Shown here: one piece after another, positions 50,506-58,527 of the stretch
Position numbering within the stretch: position 1 is the stretch's first letter
Layout of the letters: each line of letters opens with the position of its first letter
DNA from: CAYUIS01 sp964444825
GTDB lineage: Bacteria; Chloroflexota; Anaerolineae; B4-G1
Assembly: GCA_964444825.1 (NCBI GenBank)
Contig: CAYUIS010000001.1
Span: forward strand, 11,219 to 75,218
DNA: 64,000 bases
Reading direction: 5' to 3'
The notes under the pieces: model-generated
Told to the model about the DNA's origin: nothing
Databases searched by the model: none
The model's input: only the letters and a program-made list of their open reading frames with translations
Program-made: the position numbers and the translations under genes

Positions 50506-51429
50506 TTAGCTCACTGGTGTCAGCCAGCCATGACGGTCGGGCATCTGCCCGCTGGTAATGCCAAAGAACTCGGTTTGCAACCGTTCGGTGACCGGGCCAC
50601 GGCGTCCCTCACCAACTGGGATGTGGTCTATCGAGCGAATAGGCGTGATCTCGGCCGCAGTGCCGGTAAAGAACACCTCGTCCGCCATGTATAGGACTTC
50701 GCGAGGAATCAACTCCTCCCACACATCGTAACCCACGTCTTCTGCCAAGGTGATGACGCATCGCCTGGTCACTCCTTGTAGGATGGAACTTGCCAGGGGA
50801 GGCGTGAGAATACGCCCGTCCTTGATCACAAAGATGTTCTCGCCGCTCCCTTCGCTGACAAAGCCATTGGCGTCCAGCGCGATCCCCTCCGTATAGCCAT
50901 GGTTCTTGGCTTCCATTACGATCAACTGCGAGTTGATGTACTGCCCGCCAATCTTGGCCGCGGCGGGGAACGTATTTGGGGACATTCGCTGCCAGGAGCT
51001 CACCCCTACGTCCACTCCCTGCTCAATGGCCTCCGGCCCCAGGTATCGGCCCCACTCCATAGTGATTATGGCGACTTCCACTGGGCACGACCGTGGATCG
51101 ATGCCGAGACTGTCAAAGCCGCGGAACACCAATGGACGGATGTAGCACGCTCCGTGTCCGTTGGCCTTGATCGTATCCGTGATGGCTTGTGTGATCTCCT
51201 CCTTGGTGTAGGGGATCTCTATACGATACACCTTGGCCGAGTTGAACAGCCGGTCAACGTGCGGACCCAGGCAAAAGACGGCTGGACCGTCGTCCGTCGC
51301 ATAGGCCCGGATCCCCTCGAACACACTAGAGCCGTAGTGAAGGACGTGGGCCGCGACGTTCACTTGAGCCTCGTCCCAGGGGACCAACTGGCCGTTGAAC
51401 CAGGTCCAGTCCGCTTTGTTCATTGTCAT
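50506..51429 (-). CDS. ilvE: Branched-chain amino acid aminotransferase
   Basis: A 307-residue class IV PLP aminotransferase, the last step of Val, Leu and Ile synthesis. It has WFNGQLVPWDEAQVNVAAHVLHYGSSVFEGIRAY, CYIRPLVFRGFDSLGIDPRSCPVEVAI and SSWQRMSPNTFPAAAKIGGQYINS (PLP Lys). EGIALDANGFVSEGSGENIFVIKDGRILTPPLASSILQGVTR and FFTGTAAEITPI follow. The wording FEGIRAY and FTGTAAE fits IlvE rather than D-amino acid transaminase. It is the last gene of the ilv/leu cluster. ATG with GAGAGGAGC upstream. Confidence 0.95.
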   Translation of the reverse strand: MTMNKADWTWFNGQLVPWDEAQVNVAAHVLHYGSSVFEGIRAYATDDGPAVFCLGPHVDRLFNSAKVYRIEIPYTKEEITQAITDTIKANGHGACYIRPLVFRGFDSLGIDPRSCPVEVAIITMEWGRYLGPEAIEQGVDVGVSSWQRMSPNTFPAAAKIGGQYINSQLIVMEAKNHGYTEGIALDANGFVSEGSGENIFVIKDGRILTPPLASSILQGVTRRCVITLAEDVGYDVWEELIPREVLYMADEVFFTGTAAEITPIRSIDHIPVGEGRRGPVTERLQTEFFGITSGQMPDRHGWLTPVS

Positions 51430-51472
51430 GATTGCTCCTCTCTGAGCTGGTGTAATGATCTCAATATCCCGT

Positions 51473-53182
51473 TCACTTGTCTTGCGATTGATGGTCTATT
51501 ATCTGTGCCTTTAGTATGGCTCCCTCGCTGGCTGAGGAGACCATTGTTATGTAGCGAGCCAGGTAACCTCGCTGGCCCTGCTTCCCGGTTGTGCTGTCCT
51601 TGGATGCTGGCAGGCTCCAACTCTGGCGCCGCCGGTTCATCTCCTCCTCAGAGATGTGAAGCGTCAGTCGCTTGTTGGGGATGTCTAGCTCGATCTCATC
51701 TCCCTCCTGGGCCAGAGCGATCGGACCGCCGCCGGCCGCCTCTGGGGATACGTGACACACAGCGGCTCCCCGCGTCGCACCGGAGAAACGGCCGTCGGTC
51801 AGAAGGGCTACCTTGTCGTCCAAGCCCATCCCGGCCAGGGCAGAGGTCGGCATCAGCATCTCTCGCATGCCCGGCCCTCCCCGGGGACCCTCGTAACGGA
51901 TCACGATGACGTCTCCAGGCTGAATCTGACCCCCCAGAATGGCGTCCAGCGCTGGTTCCTCGCCCTCAAAGACGCGGGCTGGCCCTCGATGGTGCATCAT
52001 CTCGGGTCGGACGGCGGCCGCCTTGACCACCGCGCCTTCCGGAGCCAAGCTGCCCCACAGGATGGCGATGCCTCCGTCGGGCCGGTAGGGATCGTCGACT
52101 GGGCGGATCGTGTCGCTGAGGCGGCGCGCTCTGTTCAGGTTCTCAGCCACTGTCTTTCCGGTCACGGTCAGAGTCTCGCCCTGCAGAAGCTGGTGACGGA
52201 GCAGTTCTGCCATCACGGCTGGAATCCCACCGGCTTCGTCCAGGTCCTGCACGTGGTGGGGGCCAGAGGGGCTGAGTTTGGCGAGATATGGTGTGCGGCC
52301 GCTCACGCTATCGAATTTCTCCAGGGGGAGTGGAACACCCGCCTCGTGAGCGATGGCCGGGAGGTGAAGCACGGTGTTGGTCGAGCCGCCGATGGCCATG
52401 TCGACAGCGATGGCGTTCTCAAAAGCAACCTCCGTCATGATCTGACTGGGTAGGATACCCTCGTGAACCAGGTGGAGAATCTGCATCCCGGCCTTTTTCG
52501 CCAGCCGGAGTCGGGCCGCAGAGACGGCCGGTATCGTGCCGTTGCCCGGGAGTCCCATACCCACGGCCTCGGTCAGGCAGTTCATCGAGTTGGCGGTGAA
52601 AAGGCCAGCACAGGAGCCACAGCCTGGGCAGGCAGCTAACTCCAATTCCTGGAGGGCCTCGTCACTCATTCGACCCGCTCTGTGTTCACCCACGGCCTCA
52701 AAGAGGCTCTTGAGGTCCACGTCTTGGCCCTGATAGCGCCCTGCCATCATAGGCCCACCGCTGACAAAGATGGCCGGGAGGTCGAGCCGGGCGGCGGCCA
52801 TCAACATACCAGGCACGATCTTGTCACAGTTCGGGATAAACACCAGGCCATCAAAGGCATGGGCCGTGGCCATGATCTCTATCGAGTCGGTGATCAGTTC
52901 TCGGCTGGGCAGCGAGTAGCACATGCCCTGGTGTCCCATCGCGATGCCATCACACACGCCGATGACGTTAAATTCCAGCGGCGTGCCGCCGGCTGTTCGG
53001 ACCCCCGCTTTTACCGCCTCACCCACCTTGTCGAGGTGCACGTGGCCGGGCACGATATCGTTGTGGGAGTTGACCACCCCGATGAGCGGTCTGTCAAGTT
53101 CCTCGGGCGTAAAGCCGGCTGCATAAAAGAGGCTCCGATGTGGAGCCCGCTCGAATCCTCGTTTGACTGAATCGCTACGCAT
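51473..53182 (-). CDS. ilvD: Dihydroxy-acid dehydratase
   Basis: A 569-residue Fe-S dehydratase making 2-oxo acids from 2,3-dihydroxy acids in Val and Ile synthesis. The start region is MRSDSVKRGFERAPHRSLFYAAG. FIPNCDKIVPGMLMAA holds one cluster Cys, and ELAACPGCGSCAGLFTANSMNCLTEAVGMGLPGNGT the others. VDMAIGGSTNTVLHLPAIAHEAG and GPRGGPGMREML are also characteristic. The open frame extends into leuB without homology, so I start at the ATG at 53182, overlapping the leuB end by eight bases. Confidence 0.96.
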   Translation of the reverse strand: MRSDSVKRGFERAPHRSLFYAAGFTPEELDRPLIGVVNSHNDIVPGHVHLDKVGEAVKAGVRTAGGTPLEFNVIGVCDGIAMGHQGMCYSLPSRELITDSIEIMATAHAFDGLVFIPNCDKIVPGMLMAAARLDLPAIFVSGGPMMAGRYQGQDVDLKSLFEAVGEHRAGRMSDEALQELELAACPGCGSCAGLFTANSMNCLTEAVGMGLPGNGTIPAVSAARLRLAKKAGMQILHLVHEGILPSQIMTEVAFENAIAVDMAIGGSTNTVLHLPAIAHEAGVPLPLEKFDSVSGRTPYLAKLSPSGPHHVQDLDEAGGIPAVMAELLRHQLLQGETLTVTGKTVAENLNRARRLSDTIRPVDDPYRPDGGIAILWGSLAPEGAVVKAAAVRPEMMHHRGPARVFEGEEPALDAILGGQIQPGDVIVIRYEGPRGGPGMREMLMPTSALAGMGLDDKVALLTDGRFSGATRGAAVCHVSPEAAGGGPIALAQEGDEIELDIPNKRLTLHISEEEMNRRRQSWSLPASKDSTTGKQGQRGYLARYITMVSSASEGAILKAQIIDHQSQDK

Positions 53183-54251
53183 GCAGTATCCTTTCGACGA
53201 CAAGGTTCCCCATATCTTTTGTTCCGACGAGGGTGGCGCCTTCTTCGTATATGTCTTTGGTGCGGTAGCCCTCTGCGAGCACGGCCTCGACCGCGCTTTC
53301 GATGGCCTGTGCTTCGTCCTCCAGTTCCAGCGAGTAACGGAGCAGCATCGCCGCGCTGAGGATTGTGGCGATGGGATTGGCCACGTCCTGTCCAGTGTAC
53401 TTGGGGGCCGAGCCGTGGATGGGCTCGAACAGGCCAGGCTTGTGCGCGCCAATCGCTCCCGACGGCAGCATGCCCATAGAGCCAGCGATCATGGATGCCT
53501 CGTCGGTCAGGATGTCGCCGAACATGTTGCCGGTGACGATGACGTCGAACACGTTGGGATAACGCACCAGTCGCATGGCGGCGATGTCCACGTACATGCT
53601 CTCGAACTCTACGTCTGGGTAGTCTTTGGCCACCCGCACGGCCGTCTCGCGCCACAGGCGAGAACTCTCCAGCACGTTGGCCTTGTCCACCGAGGTCACC
53701 TTGTTGCGCCGCTTCCGCGCCAGGTCAAAGGCCACGCGTACGACGCGCTCGATCTCGGGTTCGGTGTAGAACAGGGTGTCGTAGGCCGCCGCGACGCCGT
53801 CCTCGCTCTTGCGACCCCGCTCGCCAAAGTAGATTCCACCGGTCAGTTCGCGGACCACCAATAGATCTACGTCGGCGATGACCTCGGGTTTGATGGTCGA
53901 GGCGTGGAGCAGTTGGCTGTACAGCTTGACCGGTCGCAGATTGGCAAAGACGCCCAGACCCTTGCGCAGGGCCAGGAGCCCTTGCTCCGGGCGCACTGGG
54001 GACCTCGGATCATCATATTTGGGGTCACCTACCGCGCCGAGCAGGACGCCATCACTTGCCTGGCAGAGTGCCAGAGTCTCGGCTGGCAACGGTTCGCCGG
54101 TTGCGTCAATGGCGGCCCCTCCCACCAGGGCATCCTCGAATGTGAAGGCGTGGCCATATACCTCGGCAACCTTGCGCAGAACTTGTACTGCCTCTGCCAC
54201 AATCTCTGGACTGATCCCATCCCCGGGCAGAGTGACGATTTTCGCTTTCAT
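53175..54251 (-). CDS. leuB: 3-isopropylmalate dehydrogenase
   Basis: A 358-residue NAD-dependent beta-decarboxylating dehydrogenase. VTLPGDGISPEIVAEAVQVLRKVAEVYGHAF opens it, and LLVVRELTGGIYFGERG is the LeuB-specific stretch. TSVDKANVLESSRLWRETAV and VTGNMFGDILTDEASMIAGSMGMLPSGAIG carry the metal-binding Asps, and FEPIHGSAPKYTGQDVANPIATILSAAMLLRYSL the cofactor site. In this cluster it would also act on 3-methylmalate from the citramalate route. AAGGAG precedes the ATG. Confidence 0.97.
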   Translation of the reverse strand: MKAKIVTLPGDGISPEIVAEAVQVLRKVAEVYGHAFTFEDALVGGAAIDATGEPLPAETLALCQASDGVLLGAVGDPKYDDPRSPVRPEQGLLALRKGLGVFANLRPVKLYSQLLHASTIKPEVIADVDLLVVRELTGGIYFGERGRKSEDGVAAAYDTLFYTEPEIERVVRVAFDLARKRRNKVTSVDKANVLESSRLWRETAVRVAKDYPDVEFESMYVDIAAMRLVRYPNVFDVIVTGNMFGDILTDEASMIAGSMGMLPSGAIGAHKPGLFEPIHGSAPKYTGQDVANPIATILSAAMLLRYSLELEDEAQAIESAVEAVLAEGYRTKDIYEEGATLVGTKDMGNLVVERILHA

Positions 54252-54273
54252 AAACTCCTTTCAGTTTTCCTGA

Positions 54274-55863
54274 TTATAGATCAAATCCTGCTGCTGTCAG
54301 GCCATATTCCACCGCGTCGGCCAGCGCGATCCAGCTCGCCTCGATGATGTTGGCGGAGGCGCCTACCGTGCTCCATCGACGTGTCTCGTTCTGCATGTCT
54401 ATGAGCACGCGGGTGGTCGCCGCAGTCCCATGATCTCCATCTAGAATGTGTACCTTGTAGTCGGCCAGGTTAAAATGGGCCAGGTGGGGATACTCGGGCG
54501 TCAGTGCCTTGCGCAAAGCCGCATCCAGAGCGTTCACCGGTCCATTCCCCCCAGCTGCTGTGTGAAAGAGCCGCTCACCCACCCGCAGCTTGACCGTCGC
54601 CTCGGCAAAGATGCCTCTTCCCTCCCGGTGCTCGACGACGACCATAAAGTCAAGCATCTCGAAAGGCGCCCGATACCCCTCCTGGGACCGTCGCAGGAGC
54701 ATCTCTACCGATGCCTCGGCTCCCTCGAAGGTAAAGCCCTGGTATTCCATCCGCTTGATCTCTTTGAGCACCCCCGGGAGATTGTCGATCTCTTGATGCG
54801 CCAGTCCGATCTCCTCGGCCTTGCTCAACAGATTCCCGCGCCCTGAGAGCTCAGAGATGAGGATCCGCTGTTGGTTGCCCACGAGGGTAGGGTCTATGTG
54901 CTGATAACTCCAGATGTTCCGCCGGATCGCCGCCACGTGGATGCCCCCTTTGTGGGCGAATGCGCTCCGACCCACGTAAGCCGCCTGGCGGTTGAGCGGT
55001 TGGTTGGCGATAGAGGCTACCGTTCGGGCCGCCCGTGTCAGGTGCGCCAGGTGGCCCGGCGGCAGGGCCCCTATGCCCATCTTTAGCTCCAGGTTCGGTA
55101 TCAGGGTGCACAGATTGGCATTGCCACATCGCTCACCGTAGCCGTTCATCGTCCCTTGGACGTGAGACGCGCCGGCCCTGACGGCAGCCAGGCTATTTGC
55201 CGCCGCCAGGCCGTTATCGTCGTGGGCGTGAATGCCTAACGGGGTTTCTGGAAAAGTGGTCTGGACCTGCTGGACGATAGCCTCGATCTCCCAAGGCATC
55301 GCGCCTCCGTTGGTATCACACAACACGAGGGTGTCCGCACCACCCTCGACGGCGGCTCGGAGGGTGGCTATGCCATACTCGGGATCGGCTTTGAAGCCAT
55401 CAAAAAAGTGCTCTGCGTCATAGATCACCTCCCGCCCGTGGGACCTTAGATGGACCACACTTTCCCGGATGATGCGCAGGTTTTCCTCGAGGGTGGTTCG
55501 CAGGACATCGCGCACGTGGAGCGGCCAGCTCTTGCCCACGACAGCGACTACTGGCGTTCCTGCATCCAGCATCGCCTCGATGTTGGCATCTTCCTGGGGT
55601 TGGCTATCTACCCTACACGTGCTCCCAAAGGCTGCAACTCGGGTCTGTCCCAGATCCAGCTCTTGCACCTGCTGAAAGTATTCAGCATCCTTCGGGTTGG
55701 AGCCTGGCCAGCCTCCCTCGACATAGTGCACCCCCAGGTCATCGAGCAGGCGCGTGATCTTGAGTTTGTCGTCCACGGATAGCGAGATGCCCTCGCTCTG
55801 CGTACCATCGCGCAACGTGGTATCGTAGAGCAAGACCTGTGCTTTGGCTCTGTGGACATCCAT
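54274..55863 (-). CDS. cimA: (R)-citramalate synthase
   Basis: A 529-residue HMGL-like acyltransferase that condenses pyruvate and acetyl-CoA to citramalate, the start of threonine-independent isoleucine synthesis. The N-terminus VLLYDTTLRDGTQSEGISLSVDDKLKITRLLDDLGVHYVEGGWPGSNPKD is the CimA variant (LeuA in this window has TLRDGEQSPGAALN). LGIHAHDDNGLAAANSLAAVRAGASHVQGTMNGYGERCGNANL holds the HxH metal site, and YVGRSAFAHKGGIHVAA follows. The C-terminal LeuA dimer domain carries feedback control. ATG at 55863 preferred over GTG at 55872. Confidence 0.95.
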   Translation of the reverse strand: MDVHRAKAQVLLYDTTLRDGTQSEGISLSVDDKLKITRLLDDLGVHYVEGGWPGSNPKDAEYFQQVQELDLGQTRVAAFGSTCRVDSQPQEDANIEAMLDAGTPVVAVVGKSWPLHVRDVLRTTLEENLRIIRESVVHLRSHGREVIYDAEHFFDGFKADPEYGIATLRAAVEGGADTLVLCDTNGGAMPWEIEAIVQQVQTTFPETPLGIHAHDDNGLAAANSLAAVRAGASHVQGTMNGYGERCGNANLCTLIPNLELKMGIGALPPGHLAHLTRAARTVASIANQPLNRQAAYVGRSAFAHKGGIHVAAIRRNIWSYQHIDPTLVGNQQRILISELSGRGNLLSKAEEIGLAHQEIDNLPGVLKEIKRMEYQGFTFEGAEASVEMLLRRSQEGYRAPFEMLDFMVVVEHREGRGIFAEATVKLRVGERLFHTAAGGNGPVNALDAALRKALTPEYPHLAHFNLADYKVHILDGDHGTAATTRVLIDMQNETRRWSTVGASANIIEASWIALADAVEYGLTAAGFDL

Positions 55864-55891
55864 ACTCTTCACCTTTTCCTGGTTCGGTGTC

Positions 55892-56404
55892 TTATGGCGC
55901 TGCTTTTTCCCGGGCTTGCAGGCGCTTTCGCGTAAAAGGTACCAACCCGCCGGCCTGGATGATTCCCATAATGGAGGCGGGAAACGGCGAGGTCGGATGG
56001 GTGTGACCGGTGCGTTGGTTGGTGATCGTGCCAGCGCTCAAGTCTACGGTCAACTGATCTCCCCGCTCAGCCTCCTCCGCTGCCGCCGGGCATTCCAGGA
56101 TGGGAAGGCCAACGTTGATGGCGTTGCGGTAAAAGATGCGCGCAAAGCTCTTGGCCACAATGCAAGCCACGCCAGCCCCTCGAAGTGCCAGCGGCGCGTG
56201 CTCTCGCGAAGAACCACAGCCAAAGTTGTCGCCAGCGACGACAATGTCTCCGGGCTGGACCGCACCCACAAACTCGGCGTCTATGTCTTCCATACAATGG
56301 CCTGCCAGTTCCTCTGGGCTTGAGATGTTCAGATAGCGGGCCGGGATAATGGCATCCGTGTCTATATTATCGCCGTATTTCCATACTTTGCCTGATATTA
56401 GCAT
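55892..56404 (-). CDS. leuD: 3-isopropylmalate dehydratase, small subunit
   Basis: A 170-residue swivel-domain subunit that partners LeuC in isomerising isopropylmalate (and dehydrating and rehydrating citramalate). GKVWKYGDNIDTDAIIPARYLNISSPEEL and DIVVAGDNFGCGSSREHAPLALRGAGVACIVAKSFARIFYRNAINVGLPILEC are diagnostic. A palindromic repeat (56453-56539) separates it from leuC. Confidence 0.97.
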   Translation of the reverse strand: MLISGKVWKYGDNIDTDAIIPARYLNISSPEELAGHCMEDIDAEFVGAVQPGDIVVAGDNFGCGSSREHAPLALRGAGVACIVAKSFARIFYRNAINVGLPILECPAAAEEAERGDQLTVDLSAGTITNQRTGHTHPTSPFPASIMGIIQAGGLVPFTRKRLQAREKAAP

Positions 56405-56452
56405 CGTCTGATCCTAGATTGAAGGTAACTACTCAGCCCGACGGTTTTTCCC

Positions 56453-56539
56453 CGTCATTGCGAGGAGCGAAGCGACGAAGCAATCTCTACCTCGGAAATT
56501 GGAGATTGCTTCGCCGCAAAAAGCGCGGCTCGCAATGAC
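56453..56539. repeat. CGTCATTGCGAG-type dispersed palindrome between leuC and leuD
   Basis: CGTCATTGCGAGGAGCGAAG at the left end and CGCGGCTCGCAATGACA at the right form outer arms. Inner arms are GAAGCAATCTC and GAGATTGCTTC. It can fold into a long hairpin in the leuC-leuD mRNA. Confidence 0.85.
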
Positions 56540-56612
56540 AGGCTGAACAGTTACGATTGAAGTACATGGGTCGCAATACGCAACCCAAGTTTCGTATTAT
56601 GTGTTCCGTGTC

Positions 56613-57896
56613 TCATCGATGATCCGGGTGTATGATTCTCCCTGCTATTGCGCTTGCGGCTGCGACGGCTGGGCCAGCCAGGTAGACCTCGCTGTCACGG
56701 TGGCCCATTCGCCCTCGAAAGTTGCGGTTGGTCGTGCTTACGGCCCGCTCACCGGCGGCCAGGACTCCCATATAGCCGCCCAGGCAGGGACCGCAGGTCG
56801 GCGTACTGACGACCGCGCCCGCCTCGATAAACGTCTCCACCAACCCCTCGCGGAGCGCGTCCAGGTAGACCTGCTGCGTACCGGGGATGACGATGCACCG
56901 TACGTCGCGATGGACTTGGCCGCCCCGGAGGACCTCGGCGGCGATGCGCAGGTCTTCCAGACGGCCGTTGGTGCAGGAGCCGATGACGGCCTGGTCGATC
57001 TTCACCTCGCCTGCCTGGCTCACCGGGCGAGCGTTCTCCGGCAGGTGAGGAAACGCGACCTGCGGTTCGATCTGGCTCACGTCCACCTCGATAACTTCCG
57101 AATAGGCCGCGTTGTCGTCCGCTATGTAGGTGTGATAGGGGCGTTGGGCGCGCTCGTCCACGTAAGCACGGGTGGTGTCGTCCACAGCAAACAGCCCTGC
57201 CTTGCCGCCAGCCTCGATGGCCATATTCGACATAGTAAACCGGTGGGCCATAGAAAGTCCCATCACCGCTGGTCCCGCGAACTCGATGGCCTTGTAACGT
57301 GCGCCGCTGACGCCAATCTGCCCGATCGTGTAGAGGATCAGATCTTTGCCGCCGACCCAGGGCTGGAGCGGGCCGTGGTAGGTGATCTTGATCGTCTCTG
57401 GTACGCGCATCCAGATGCTGCCCATAGCCATCGCCACGGCGATATCGGTGGAGCCCATACCGGTGGCAAAGGCTCCCAGCGCGCCATAGGTGCACGTGTG
57501 CGAGTCGGCGCCAACGACGATGTCGCCCGGCACGACCAGGCCCTGCTCGGGTAGCAGTACGTGCTCGATCCCCATACGACCCACGTCATAGTGATGGGGT
57601 AGGCCCTGGTCTCGCGCAAACTGGCGCATCTGTACGCACTGCTCGGCAGACTTGATGTCCTTGTTGGGCACAAAGTGATCGGCTACCATCACGACTCGAT
57701 CGGTATCGAACACTCTCTCCACACCCAGATTCTCAAACTCTCGGATAGCGATCGGCGCGGTGATATCGTTCGCCAGCACCAAGTCCACCGCTACCTCGAC
57801 CAGGTCCCCGGGCCATACCTCGGCCTGTTGTTGGGCGTTTCCCGCGTCGTCTACCAGGTGGGCGGCGATGATCTCTTCTGCTAATGTGTGTCCCAT
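56613..57896 (-). CDS. leuC: 3-isopropylmalate dehydratase, large subunit
   Basis: A 427-residue aconitase-family subunit with a [4Fe-4S] cluster. Cluster cysteines lie in AVIGSCTNGRLEDLRIAAEVLRGG and STPTCGPCLGGYMGVLAAGE. VLPEQGLVVPGDIVVGADSHTCTYGALGAFATGMGSTDIAVAMAMG and VPETIKITYHGPLQPWVGGKDLILYTIGQIG fit the shorter archaeal/bacterial IPMI large-subunit type (about 420 residues) rather than the 466-residue enterobacterial one. A separate leuD is the usual partner of this type. Confidence 0.96.
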   Translation of the reverse strand: MGHTLAEEIIAAHLVDDAGNAQQQAEVWPGDLVEVAVDLVLANDITAPIAIREFENLGVERVFDTDRVVMVADHFVPNKDIKSAEQCVQMRQFARDQGLPHHYDVGRMGIEHVLLPEQGLVVPGDIVVGADSHTCTYGALGAFATGMGSTDIAVAMAMGSIWMRVPETIKITYHGPLQPWVGGKDLILYTIGQIGVSGARYKAIEFAGPAVMGLSMAHRFTMSNMAIEAGGKAGLFAVDDTTRAYVDERAQRPYHTYIADDNAAYSEVIEVDVSQIEPQVAFPHLPENARPVSQAGEVKIDQAVIGSCTNGRLEDLRIAAEVLRGGQVHRDVRCIVIPGTQQVYLDALREGLVETFIEAGAVVSTPTCGPCLGGYMGVLAAGERAVSTTNRNFRGRMGHRDSEVYLAGPAVAAASAIAGRIIHPDHR

Positions 57897-57925
57897 GTGT
57901 TATCGCCTCAGGTCGATCTTTCGCT

Positions 57926-58005
57926 CGTCATTCCGAGTAGAGCGAGGAATCTCGTCGTAGGGATTCTCTGTTCGACAAGAGATTCTTCGCTACGCTCAGA
58001 ATGAC
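57926..58005. repeat. CGTCATTCCGA-type dispersed palindrome
   Basis: CGTCATTCCGAGTAGAGCGA then GGAATCTCG faces AGAGATTCTTCGC then CAGAATGACG. It is upstream of leuC and runs into short direct repeats (GCTCAGAATGACGGGCAAGG) and the scaffold gap. The rest of 57897-58244 has no gene. Confidence 0.8.
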
Positions 58006-58027
58006 GGGCAAGGCTGCTCAGAATGAC

Positions 58028-58127
58028 NNNNNNNNNNNNNNNNNNNNNNNNNNNNNNNNNNNNNNNNNNNNNNNNNNNNNNNNNNNNNNNNNNNNNNNNN
58101 NNNNNNNNNNNNNNNNNNNNNNNNNNN
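58028..58127. other. 100-N scaffold gap
   Basis: Exactly 100 Ns. The last 34 bases before it (57994-58027) equal the first 34 after it (58128-58161). The stretch is itself made of a 22-base unit plus a partial copy, so either the contigs overlap or extra tandem units are missing. Confidence 0.9.
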
Positions 58128-58151
58128 GCTCAGAATGACGGGCAAGGCTGC

Positions 58152-58186
58152 TCAGAATGACAGATTGTCAAAATCAGCTTGACCAG
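58152..58186. repeat. 35-base dispersed repeat, copy 2
   Basis: Matches 16269-16303 with three mismatches (TCAGAATGAC, ATTGTCAAAATCAG, CTTGACCAG). It lies downstream of the small leu-operon gene. Confidence 0.7.
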
Positions 58187-58244
58187 GGTCTAGCGGACGA
58201 GCCAACAGTTTCTGCTGTTCGGCCGTGCGACAGCCTGGTTCGCG

Positions 58245-58466
58245 CTACCGTTTCTCCGCCTCAGATAGCGCGAACCCATCCCACTTTAGCGCCCAACTCC
58301 GGGGCTCTGCGAATTTCTCGCCAGGTTCGTGTCCATCCGGCGATTCCGATTCCGCGGGCGAATGGGCTTCTGCTTGGCCAAAGACCCACCCCATTGCCCA
58401 ACCCCGGGGCTGGGGGAATTTCCCGGTTGTTCCAGTGGAGCTCTGATCAGTCCTTTGGTCAGTCAT
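58245..58466 (-). CDS. 73-residue orphan protein with an internal duplicated Trp motif
   Basis: A short gene 61 bases after leuA on the same strand, with AGAGGAG six bases before its ATG. The protein is hydrophilic and seems to hold two copies of one motif: KFPQPRGWAMGWVFGQAE (residues of about 16-33) and KFAEPRSWALKWDGFALSEA (residues of about 51-70). They share KF-x-x-PR-x-WA-x-x-W. A Ser/Glu/Pro-rich linker separates them. No known domain is recognised. Its place between leuA and leuC suggests co-expression with leucine synthesis. It could be a small regulator or binding protein, but this is only a guess. Confidence 0.6.
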   Translation of the reverse strand: MTDQRTDQSSTGTTGKFPQPRGWAMGWVFGQAEAHSPAESESPDGHEPGEKFAEPRSWALKWDGFALSEAEKR

Positions 58467-58527
58467 TGTATTCTCCTCTCTTCTGATGCTGGTTTGTGCG
58501 TCTACTTGCAGTTTGTTACCTGCCTGG

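Noticed and set aside
53183..53452. Extension of ilvD into leuB
   Set aside because: Out-of-frame reading of leuB; dihydroxy-acid dehydratases begin at MRSDSVKRG.
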